A DNA stretch of 64,000 bases. Source: JADLCX01 sp964630785. Its GTDB lineage: Bacteria > Planctomycetota > Phycisphaerae > Phycisphaerales > UBA1924. The notes beneath the pieces are model-generated. The model was given only the letters and a program-made list of their open reading frames with translations, made no database searches and was not told the DNA's origin. A program made the position numbers and the translations under genes. Each line of letters starts with the position of its first letter. Within the stretch, counting starts at the first letter, position 1. Shown here in pieces: positions 35,566 through 41,778 of this stretch. The DNA lies in assembly GCA_964630785.1 (NCBI GenBank), contig CAZVZG010000003.1, forward strand, positions 124,001 through 188,000, read 5' to 3'.

Positions 35566-36732
35566 ATGTCATCCGCCAAACCAAGCCGTCGCGATTCCGG
35601 TACCGGCCCCAGGAGCATCTCCGTTCCCGACAAGATCGAGTACGCGACGATCGATGACCTGCATCTTGATCCCCGCAATCCGCGTCTCGGTCGGGAACGC
35701 GTCGCCCAAGGCCTGAGCCAGGACGATGTACTGGAGTTGATGAAGGACTGGACTCTTGAGGAGCTCGCCACGTCGTTCTGCGAGAGCGGCTACTGGCCGC
35801 AGGAAGCGCTCATTGCGGTCCGCGAGAAAATGGGTTCAAAAGCGGTTCTGGTCGTTGTGGAGGGAAACCGCAGGTTGGCCGCCCTGAAGATGCTGAGTCG
35901 TGCTGTCAGCGGCACCCTCTCGAGCGGAACGTGGAAGAGTCTCGTTGAGGGAACGCCTGCGACACGACTGAAAGACCTATCCACGCACATCCCATACATA
36001 CTTATGCCGGACCGTGCGTCGGTGAAGGCGTACCTTGGCTTTAGGCATGTAACCGGAATCAAGGAATGGCGCCCGGCAGAGAAGGCCCAGTTCATTGCAG
36101 ACCTGATCGATGGGGACAAGCTGACGTATGAGCAGGTGCGCCGTCGCATCGGAAGCAAACTTCCAACTGTTCGACAGAACTACATCGCTTATCGCTTGCT
36201 GATGCAGATGGAGAGTGCTTCCAGCAAGGTGGACACAGAGAAAGTTGAAGAGCGGTTCAGCGTGCTGTACTTGTCTCTTCGAACTGAGGGCGTGCGGCAG
36301 TATCTACACATCAAAATCGATGCGGACCCCAAGGCCGCCCAGAAGCCGGTGCCGGACAAACACCTCAAGCAGCTTGAGAAATTTGCATTGTGGCTGTTTG
36401 GCAACAGCAAGCGCGAGCCGCTGTTTACGGACTCGCGAAAGGTGGACGACTTCGGTCGTATTCTCAGCAGCCCGAAGGCTGTGGAGTACCTGGAACGAAA
36501 CGAGCGGCCTTCGTTTGAAGTGGCAAAGCGAATGTCGGGCGTATCCGAGGCACAAGTGGCGACGCACATTGAGACTGCGGCGGACGAAACCGAGGAGGCG
36601 CTCCGAGCGGCCCACCTACACAAGACTTCGCATCGCGTGACCGAGGCGGCACTGCGGCTTTCGAAGGATGTGGTTCAACTCGCCAAGCTCTTCCCGTCGG
36701 TGGTCGAGTCGATTGAGAAGGACTTGAAGTGA
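35566..36732 (+). CDS. ParB-like (ParB/Srx fold) protein of the defence-like cargo
   Basis: A 388-residue protein. Residues 25-110 match the ParB/Srx N-terminal fold: TIDDLHLDPRNPRLG, an EELATSFCESGYWPQEALIAV helix region, and VVEGNRRLAALKML, in which E99-G100-N101-R102-R103 is the ParB box II. In ParB relatives this site binds or cleaves CTP or cuts DNA. A helix-turn-helix-like part (YEQVRRRIGSKLPTVRQNY) follows near residue 195. The C-terminal 200 residues are unrecognised. It is not a chromosome-partition ParB, because no parA or parS is present. Its TGA overlaps the next gene. Confidence 0.75.
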   Translation: MSSAKPSRRDSGTGPRSISVPDKIEYATIDDLHLDPRNPRLGRERVAQGLSQDDVLELMKDWTLEELATSFCESGYWPQEALIAVREKMGSKAVLVVVEGNRRLAALKMLSRAVSGTLSSGTWKSLVEGTPATRLKDLSTHIPYILMPDRASVKAYLGFRHVTGIKEWRPAEKAQFIADLIDGDKLTYEQVRRRIGSKLPTVRQNYIAYRLLMQMESASSKVDTEKVEERFSVLYLSLRTEGVRQYLHIKIDADPKAAQKPVPDKHLKQLEKFALWLFGNSKREPLFTDSRKVDDFGRILSSPKAVEYLERNERPSFEVAKRMSGVSEAQVATHIETAADETEEALRAAHLHKTSHRVTEAALRLSKDVVQLAKLFPSVVESIEKDLK

Positions 36733-37673
36733 TGCTCCGGCTGCCTGCTACCGGTACGTCGCGATCTGTCGACAAGCACAACTGCCGATGCGATATCCAT
36801 GTTGATTGGATAGAGGCGAGCTTGCTGTTCGAAGCTGATGTCATTACACGCAGCGACATTGTGGATGCACTCATAGAGGGAAATGCTTACGAGAGCCAGG
36901 AGTTCGCAAACGAGTGGGTGTCGACGCTGTGGGGAGAACTCGACCGCCGAGTGTCATTACTCGGGGCCGGGGCGGCGATCGCTCGGCGCGGAGACCGGGC
37001 CGAGAGAGTTGCGGACTGGAGATCGCGGCCTGCGTTGTCATTCTGCGTCACGCTGGCGATGCTTCCGCACTATCGCGAAGAAGTGGTCGCGGCCTGCGGC
37101 AAGAATTATGTTGAACAGGGCGAACTGTTCGAGAAACTAAGCCGTGAATCGCTTGCCCTACAACGGTGGCAGGTTGAGAGGGTTGGGTGGTCTCGTTCGA
37201 CAGCAACAGCGGTAGAGGCCAAGGTCCTCGCACTGGCAGGGGCGATCGGCGAGCCGGCGATCCCAGGTGCGGTGAGCAGATGGGCGGCACCGAGTGCCAA
37301 AGACGGAGGGCTTGACCTTGTTGCATGGGCTCCGTTCAAGGACGGCTGGGGTGGGCGTCCAGTGCTGTTGATTCAGTGCGCGAGCGGGGACGACTGGAAA
37401 GCGAAACTGCACACACCGAATCTGGAGTTGTGGAGCAAGCTGGTAGACTTCAGCGTGAAGCCGCGCCGTGGCCTGACCATGCCTTTTGCTCCTGAGGAGG
37501 ACGAGTTTCGTCGTCAAGTCAACAATGGCCAAGTGTTCTTGTTGCTCGATCGTCATCGTCTCCTGCAGCCGCTCCACGACGCCGGTCCAGAGCTTCCAAC
37601 GCAGGCACTAGCGTCCGAATTGATTGCATGGATTGAGCCGAGAATCGCCGCGTTCCCGCGGGATAATGTCTAA
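36732..37673 (+). CDS. Putative PD-(D/E)XK-type restriction endonuclease
   Basis: A 313-residue protein. Residues 190-225 (KDGGLDLVAWAPFKDGWGG, then LLIQCASGDDWKAK) resemble a PD-(D/E)XK nuclease core with D195 as metal ligand and Q215 at the second acidic position. The usual Lys is absent two residues on and may be supplied by K223 or K225. The N-terminal 180 residues are helical and unrecognised. ATG 36732 overlaps the ParB-like gene's stop, so both proteins are made together. Given the nearby methyltransferase and GHKL ATPase, it is the most likely effector nuclease, but that is inference. Confidence 0.6.
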   Translation: MLRLPATGTSRSVDKHNCRCDIHVDWIEASLLFEADVITRSDIVDALIEGNAYESQEFANEWVSTLWGELDRRVSLLGAGAAIARRGDRAERVADWRSRPALSFCVTLAMLPHYREEVVAACGKNYVEQGELFEKLSRESLALQRWQVERVGWSRSTATAVEAKVLALAGAIGEPAIPGAVSRWAAPSAKDGGLDLVAWAPFKDGWGGRPVLLIQCASGDDWKAKLHTPNLELWSKLVDFSVKPRRGLTMPFAPEEDEFRRQVNNGQVFLLLDRHRLLQPLHDAGPELPTQALASELIAWIEPRIAAFPRDNV

Positions 37674-38035
37674 ACCGCGTCAATGCGCTCGGCAAAGAAG
37701 CGATCGCCGGTGCGACTCGTAAAGCCCTGAGCTTCATGTGCCGCCTCTTCTTGTGAACGCCAGCCGGTCTTCAGGTCGGGATTGCGGTAGATCACACCGC
37801 CCTTCGAGTCGGCGACCACCCAGAACTCCTCATCGCCGCTCGCGAGCATGATCGTCTTCGCTGCGCTGGCGTTGTCGAACGCTTCCTCGCTGTCGTATTC
37901 GCAGACGGCGTCCCCGGAGAAGACGATGTACTTCCCGTCCCCACGCCAGTAGGCGGCGAGCCAGTTGCCCCCGCCGCCGTCCCATGCTTCTCCGCTGAAG
38001 ATCTCCGCGAGGGCGTTGGCTTGCTGCTGGTTCAT
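37670..38035 (-). CDS. Small hypothetical protein
   Basis: A 121-residue acidic protein. It opens MNQQQANALAEIFSGEAWDGGGGN, followed by beta-rich sequence (WLAAYWRGDGKYIVFSGDAVCEY, MLASGDEEFWVVADSKGGVIYR). No known motif is seen. GAGAGG lies upstream of ATG 38035. Its TAG overlaps the convergent stop of the nuclease-like gene. It is the last of five minus-strand small genes in the element. Confidence 0.65.
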   Translation of the reverse strand: MNQQQANALAEIFSGEAWDGGGGNWLAAYWRGDGKYIVFSGDAVCEYDSEEAFDNASAAKTIMLASGDEEFWVVADSKGGVIYRNPDLKTGWRSQEEAAHEAQGFTSRTGDRFFAERIDAV

Positions 38036-38159
38036 GGATACCTCTCGATTCTGTGACAGTTTACGCGATCCGTCGCAGCACTGCCGCGCGATCGGTGGGG
38101 ATCCCAAGGTGCCCCGCCCTGGCGGACCACAGTTGAACGCCGGACTCGGCAGAATGACC

Positions 38160-38417
38160 CTACTCGCCGAGGTTGGGGAGCGGGCCGTCGGTCGCTTCGT
38201 CCCATTCGAGGGCGTAGCGCGCGGCGATGTCATCGAGGTCGTGCTCGGTCAGGTAGTCGGCGGTCTTCCGTTCCTGGCAGGCGGCGACCGCCCGCGCAAG
38301 GTCGGTCCACTCCTCGATAGTGAGCATCTGGTCTTGGCGAGCGCCGAGCAGGTAGAGCGCGGCCTGGAGCACGGCTTCGAGTTGCGCTTCGCGGTTTGGG
38401 GCGGGCGTCGCGGTCAT
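38160..38417 (-). CDS. Small hypothetical protein
   Basis: An 85-residue helical, acidic protein (REAQLEAVLQAALYLL, LTIEEWTDLARAVAACQ). The family is not recognised. ATG 38417 is 3 bp after the stop of the HARE-HTH gene, so the two are very probably cotranscribed. Confidence 0.6.
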   Translation of the reverse strand: MTATPAPNREAQLEAVLQAALYLLGARQDQMLTIEEWTDLARAVAACQERKTADYLTEHDLDDIAARYALEWDEATDGPLPNLGE

Positions 38418-38420
38418 GGC

Positions 38421-38780
38421 TCAGGCTCCCTTCCCGGCGACGAAGACGCCGCGCTCGTGCTTCTTGAACCGTGCCGCGGTGCCCTTGGCGGCGATCTCAC
38501 GGATGATGGCGGCGTACAGCGTGGCCTCGGGCGTCTTGCCGCCCGGGCTCGTCCACAGGCCCTTCGCGCCCATCGCGGCGATCATCTCCTTGGCCCGCAT
38601 CGGCACCTCGCTGGTGGCGAGCACCTGCGCTGCGGCGTCGAGGGCGCTCATGCGCTTGGCGGGGGCGGGCGTCGTCTGATTGGCGGGCGGCGCGGCCTTC
38701 GCCGCCTTGCGGGCCTTTCGCGCGTCGCCCATCTCGCGGGGGACCTTGCCCATGTTCTTGATCGTGCCCTTGCGTGCCAT
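38421..38780 (-). CDS. HARE-HTH domain protein
   Basis: A 119-residue protein. A basic N-terminal tail of about 40 residues (Lys/Ala/Pro-rich, probably DNA-contacting) is followed by SALDAAAQVLATSEVPMRAKEMIAAM, GLWTSPGGKTPEATLYAAI and FKKHERGVFV. That is the HARE winged helix shared by restriction enzymes, RNA polymerase delta and ASXL proteins, proposed to read DNA modification state. In this element it could sense the cytosine methylation set by the resident methyltransferase, which is speculation. It is the second of two tightly spaced genes. Confidence 0.8.
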   Translation of the reverse strand: MARKGTIKNMGKVPREMGDARKARKAAKAAPPANQTTPAPAKRMSALDAAAQVLATSEVPMRAKEMIAAMGAKGLWTSPGGKTPEATLYAAIIREIAAKGTAARFKKHERGVFVAGKGA

Positions 38781-38870
38781 GTCGGACTCCTTCGTGTCGG
38801 GAGCGAACCCCGTCGCACATCGCGGCGGGGGAAACGTGGCGGCCGCGGTTTCCCGCGACGCCGCGTGGGG

Positions 38871-39125
38871 TCACTCGGCGTCGGCCAGGAAGGCCTCGAC
38901 GTGCTCGCGGTCCATCTCGCTCATGAACCCGACCAGATCGATCAGGTCGCTGCGGACCTTTCCGAGGCTTCCCGCGAAGCCCCAGTTCCGCGGGTCGGCC
39001 TTCGCGGCGTCGGCGTGTTTGTCGAGTTCCATCTGCAGGACGTCGATCAGGCGGGCGATGTCATTTCGCCGCGCGGCGTAGGTCTCGGTGGCGGTCGGTT
39101 CGGGCTTGGTCGTGCGCTTCGTCAT
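38871..39125 (-). CDS. Small hypothetical helical protein
   Basis: An 84-residue protein with a Thr/Lys/Pro-rich start and then two helices (RRNDIARLIDVLQMELDKHAD and KVRSDLIDLVGFMSEMDREHVEAFL). No motif is recognised. It is in line with the neighbouring minus-strand small genes, 90 bp from the HARE-HTH start. Confidence 0.55.
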   Translation of the reverse strand: MTKRTTKPEPTATETYAARRNDIARLIDVLQMELDKHADAAKADPRNWGFAGSLGKVRSDLIDLVGFMSEMDREHVEAFLADAE

Positions 39126-39188
39126 GGTCGTGCTCCTCGGGGTTGGGGGGGGTCTCTGGTAAGCAGCGAAGCCCGCATCACGCGGGCT

Positions 39189-39536
39189 TCAGGTCGTCGG
39201 GTCGGTTGTGCGAGTCGTGCTCGGCCGGGGCTTCGGTTGCCCGACCGCGTTGAGGTAGTCGATCAGGTCGCCCGTGTCCCAGGTGTCGTAATCCACCGGG
39301 TCGTGCTCGATCGGCGCATCGTCGCGATCGCGGTCGATCTCGAACAGGCGGAAGCCACCCGGCGCTCCGGCCTTCGGCCCCCAGTGCCCGTCGGCATGGC
39401 GGGCCCGCCCGGGGGCGACCGTGTCGATGCACCAGCAGCGGCCGTCGGGCGTCTGGATCTCGATGCTCCGCACCGCGAACCCGCGGCGGGCCAGCGTCCT
39501 GGCCATCTCGATCGTTGTCCTCGTCGTGGGGTTCAT
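39189..39536 (-). CDS. Small hypothetical protein
   Basis: A 115-residue protein. MNPTTRTTIEMARTLARRGFAVRSIEIQTPDGRCWCI reads as a helix and strands, and a long acidic part (EIDRDRDDAPIEHDPVDYDTWDTGDLIDYL) follows. The family is unknown. ATG 39536 has GGAGG 12 nt upstream. It is the first of the minus-strand small genes, so the region above it is likely their control region. Confidence 0.6.
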   Translation of the reverse strand: MNPTTRTTIEMARTLARRGFAVRSIEIQTPDGRCWCIDTVAPGRARHADGHWGPKAGAPGGFRLFEIDRDRDDAPIEHDPVDYDTWDTGDLIDYLNAVGQPKPRPSTTRTTDPTT

Positions 39537-39646
39537 GTTCCTGGCCTCCGTGGCGGGCGGCGATTCCGCCCGCGTTGTGACACATGAAGCCATGACATTC
39601 GCCACGAGGCAAGGCAAACCGCAGCGGTTTCGCCGTCATTCCGCGA

Positions 39647-39677
39647 CATGTGGGCAAGTTCGGCCCCATGTGGGCAA
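39647..39677. promoter_or_regulatory. Two 11-bp direct repeats 20 bp apart, possible operator
   Basis: CATGTGGGCAA at 39647-39657 and again at 39667-39677. The 20-bp offset places both on the same face of the helix. They lie upstream of the minus-strand small-gene group, in a 350-bp stretch (39537-39887) with no supported gene, which also holds palindrome copy B. Confidence 0.45.
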
Positions 39678-39803
39678 ACGGGCGGATTCGGCCAGAAATC
39701 GCCCATCTCCGCGCGAAACAAACTCTGTCTCCCCGCGCGGCTGTTCCCGCGGGCCTTTCGAGACCGGTGCCCCCCGGGCGGAGTACCTACGCGGCCGTGG
39801 GGC

Positions 39804-39871
39804 GTCTACGTCTACAGAATCCCCGCTAGCGGCCGCATGGTCGGGGTTTCTGTATGCGTAGACGTGTAGAC
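39804..39871. repeat. Palindromic GTCTAC/GTAGAC repeat cluster, copy B
   Basis: GTCTAC at 39804 and 39810, GAATCCCCGCTAGC, then GGGGTTTCTGTATGC and GTAGAC at 39858 and 39866. The left and right halves are an imperfect inverted repeat of about 20 bp. The layout matches copy A at 27279-27341. It also lies just past the stop of the VIT gene, so a role as terminator is an alternative. Confidence 0.5.
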
Positions 39872-39887
39872 GGTGCCCCGCGTCGCG

Positions 39888-40577
39888 CTACAGCCGTGCG
39901 CCAAACAGCGCGCCGACGCCCGCCGTCAGTCCCATCGCGAGCGCACCCCAGAAGGTCACGCGGGCGGCGGACTTGAGTACCGGGGAGCCGCCCGCGCGGG
40001 CCGCGACCGAGCCGAGCATGGCTAGGAAGGCCAGCGATGCGATGGAGACGCCCCACACGAGCCATCCCTTGGGCAACACCAGCACGAGGAGCAGCGGCAG
40101 CGCGGCCCCGAGCGTGAACGTGCCCGCCGACGCGAACGCCGCCTGCACCGGCCTCGCCGCCAGTTCCTCGGTGATTCCGAGTTCGTCGCGGGCGTGGGCG
40201 GTGAGCGCGTCCTTGGCCATGAGCTGCGTTGCGACCTCGCCCGCGAGCTTCTCGTCGAGCCCGCGCTTGACGTAGATGGCCGTGAGTTCGGCGTGCTCGC
40301 TCTCAGGCTGGGTGGCTAACTCGTGTCGCTCCCGCGACAGGTCCGCGCCCTCGGTGTCGGCCTGTGAACTGACGGAGACGTACTCCCCGGCGGCCATCGA
40401 CATCGCCCCGGCGAGAAGGCCGGCCGCCGCGGAGACGGCGACGGAGCCCGGGGCGGCTCCGGTCGAGGCGACGCCGACGACGAGGCTCGCGGTGGAGATG
40501 AGGCCGTCGTTGGCTCCAAGCACGGCGGCCCGGAGCCAGCCGATGCGGTGGGATCGATGGGATTCGGAATGCCTCAT
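39888..40577 (-). CDS. VIT-family (VIT1/CCC1-like) metal transporter
   Basis: A 229-residue membrane protein. RAAVLGANDGLISTASLVVGV is the family's first helix, GAMSMAAGEYVSVSSQADTE its second conserved stretch, and an acidic cytoplasmic helical hairpin (SEHAELTAIYVKRGLDEKLAGEV) and three more helices follow. Relatives move Fe(II) or Mn(II). It is the last gene before attR, so it is cargo. TACCCT lies 9 nt before ATG 40577, another leaderless-type start. A metal transporter is an odd companion to defence genes and could be a fitness trait or a trapped host gene. Confidence 0.9.
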   Translation of the reverse strand: MRHSESHRSHRIGWLRAAVLGANDGLISTASLVVGVASTGAAPGSVAVSAAAGLLAGAMSMAAGEYVSVSSQADTEGADLSRERHELATQPESEHAELTAIYVKRGLDEKLAGEVATQLMAKDALTAHARDELGITEELAARPVQAAFASAGTFTLGAALPLLLVLVLPKGWLVWGVSIASLAFLAMLGSVAARAGGSPVLKSAARVTFWGALAMGLTAGVGALFGARL

Positions 40578-40759
40578 GATCTATTCAGGGTATCGCCAGC
40601 CGGGCGGTGCCTGGGCCTGGACCGCCCACGTCGCGCCACGTTGGCCCGACGTGCCGCCGGTTGGCGACGCCCGGGAGTCGGGGCAAGCGCTGGGCTGGGC
40701 CGCCCGTGGGCGAACGTCGCGGGACGGGCGCGGGGGCGGGAATCCCGATCATGCACGGG

Positions 40760-40781
40760 CTTGTGCAAGCCAGTGTGCAAG
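40760..40781. repeat. Two 10-bp direct repeats at 12-bp period, putative integrase arm sites (right)
   Basis: CTTGTGCAAG at 40760-40769 and AGTGTGCAAG at 40772-40781 share motif, period and orientation with the three copies inside the left end, and lie 62 bp inside the attR core. A degenerate further copy may sit at 40748. Three sites on one arm and two on the other is typical of directional integrase systems. Confidence 0.72.
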
Positions 40782-40842
40782 CGAACGCGGGGCGCGTCGA
40801 AAGTGGCCAGATTCACGGGGCTTTCGATCGTGAGCCCGGGCG

Positions 40843-40886
40843 TTCCCAAGCTGAATGTCGGGAGTTCGATCCTCCTCGCCCGCTTT
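40843..40886 (+). repeat. attR core: 44-bp direct repeat, copy 2
   Basis: Identical to 23967-24010. It holds only the 3' part of tRNA-Gly (anticodon loop onward) and has no 5' half, so it is not a functional tRNA but the displaced end of the original target gene. Confidence 0.95.
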
Positions 40887-40888
40887 GT

Positions 40889-40912
40889 CCGCTCCGTGCT
40901 CGCCGGGAGCGG
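40889..40912 (+). terminator. Hairpin after attR, possible original tRNA-Gly terminator
   Basis: CCGCTCC (40889-40895) pairs with GGAGCGG (40906-40912) over a 10-nt loop, two bases after the attR core. There is no T tract (CTTCCCC follows), so it is weak as an intrinsic terminator. It occupies the place where the tRNA's native terminator should be. Confidence 0.35.
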
Positions 40913-41026
40913 CTTCCCCGCTCGGGCCGGGCAACGAGAACGACCCCGATTTGCGCCGGGACGGTCGGTGATGCTGACTCGATTGTCCGGAAGGTGGAGG
41001 GCGGGGCTCGCCGCGGCGGGTTGGAG

Positions 41027-41192
41027 CCGCGATGGTCGCCTGCGACTGCTCGCCCCAGGGCCCGCGTTCGCCGGTGGTCGGCCCCCGACGCACCCAGTGA
41101 TACGCGGTCTTTCTCCTCTCCGCCGCCGCGAAGGTGAGGACGAAGGACTCGCTCGTGTCCACGGCGACGAACCGCGGCTCGCTTTCGATCAC
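41027..41192 (-). pseudogene. C-terminal fragment of an FN3-like protein
   Basis: On the minus strand a stretch of about 55 codons (SFVLTFAAAERRKTAYHW...GERGPWGEQSQATIAA) resembles the last 45 residues of the intact protein at 44805-45488 (STVLSFESRRGGMQAHYL...GAMGPWSDTASATVAA). No N-terminal part is present. It looks like the remnant of a second family member, now separated from the intact one by the MmeI-like gene. The similarity is judged by eye and modest. The rest of 40913-41764 holds no gene I can support. Confidence 0.4.
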
Positions 41193-41264
41193 AGGGGGCG
41201 GCGCGCGGCGGGCGCTGGATCGACCATCGACTGGTTCGGCATGCGATCTCTCGGGCGCGAGGCA

Positions 41265-41295
41265 TTTTCACCACAGAGACACAGAGCGCACAGAG
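41265..41295. repeat. TTTTCACCACAGAGACACAGAG-type intergenic repeat
   Basis: Purine-rich CACAGAG repeats following TTTTCACCACAG. This matches a dispersed intergenic motif common in planctomycete and verrucomicrobial genomes, recognised from memory. One copy is in the window. Confidence 0.4.
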
Positions 41296-41357
41296 CCGGA
41301 ACCTATGCGAAAATGGGCGGCGTCTCTTCTTCACCCCAACGGGGCGCAAGGTTGCCG

Positions 41358-41407
41358 CCACGGGTGGAGAGAGCGCGGGGCGTAGCCCCCGCGAGCGCAA
41401 CCCGTGG
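41358..41407. repeat. Nested hairpin repeat left of the MmeI-like gene
   Basis: The outer arms CCACGGGT (41358-41365) and ACCCGTGG (41400-41407) enclose an inner GC-rich hairpin (CGCGGGGC with GCCCCCGCG). The same outer sequence and nested design occur to the right of the gene at 44633-44682. Confidence 0.65.
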
Positions 41408-41778
41408 ACAGCGTGAAACAGATCGACCCACCCCGCCGCGCCGGCGCGGTCACCGCTCACGCGCGCATCGCTCCCGTCGCGGCCCACCCCCGAGGGGATG
41501 CGGGGGTGGCCCAGGGGACCCCTCGGGGAGCGGGGTCAGGCCAGCCTCGCGGCGCTCCGCCGCGAAACCTTCCATGCTGGGCGTCACACAACTCGGTGGG
41601 GGCGCAGAGAGGGCGTGCCGCCCTCTCCGCACCTCTCCCAGCCCGGAGCAAGTCCGCCCGCCGCGCTCTGGATGAGTTCCGACTGACTTGAGCGTGGGTG
41701 CCGGGGGCGGCTGTTCCGGTGCCACCAGCACAGTCTCAGCACCAATGCTCCGAGCGAGGTCAGTTACTATGCGTCCCG

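Larger units (their letters stand above)
23967..40886. mobile_element. 16.9-kb integrated element in tRNA-Gly
   Basis: The element is bounded by two identical 44-bp copies of the tRNA-Gly 3' end (23967-24010 and 40843-40886). It carries a tyrosine integrase beside the tRNA and candidate integrase arm sites inside both ends. Next comes a replication-type operon with a Toprim/DUF3987 primase and an HTH protein, then a defence-like cargo at 30.5-37.7 kb, five small hypothetical genes and a VIT-family transporter. No phage structural genes, relaxase or transposase are seen. It is most like a satellite or integrative element that depends on a helper for transfer. The cargo reads as lower in GC than the backbone. 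Confidence 0.92.

Noticed and set aside
35566..36732. Plasmid partition ParB
   Set aside because: It has the ParB box II, but there is no ParA gene, no parS-like palindrome and an unrelated long C-terminus; the coupled neighbour is nuclease-like.
40843..40886. Possible second tRNA-Gly gene
   Set aside because: Only the 3' half is present; there is no acceptor 5' strand or D-arm. It is the attR copy.
40813..41487. Minus-strand 224-codon frame after attR
   Set aside because: It crosses attR, a dispersed intergenic repeat and a hairpin repeat, so it cannot be one gene. Only a short FN3-like fragment in another frame is kept.
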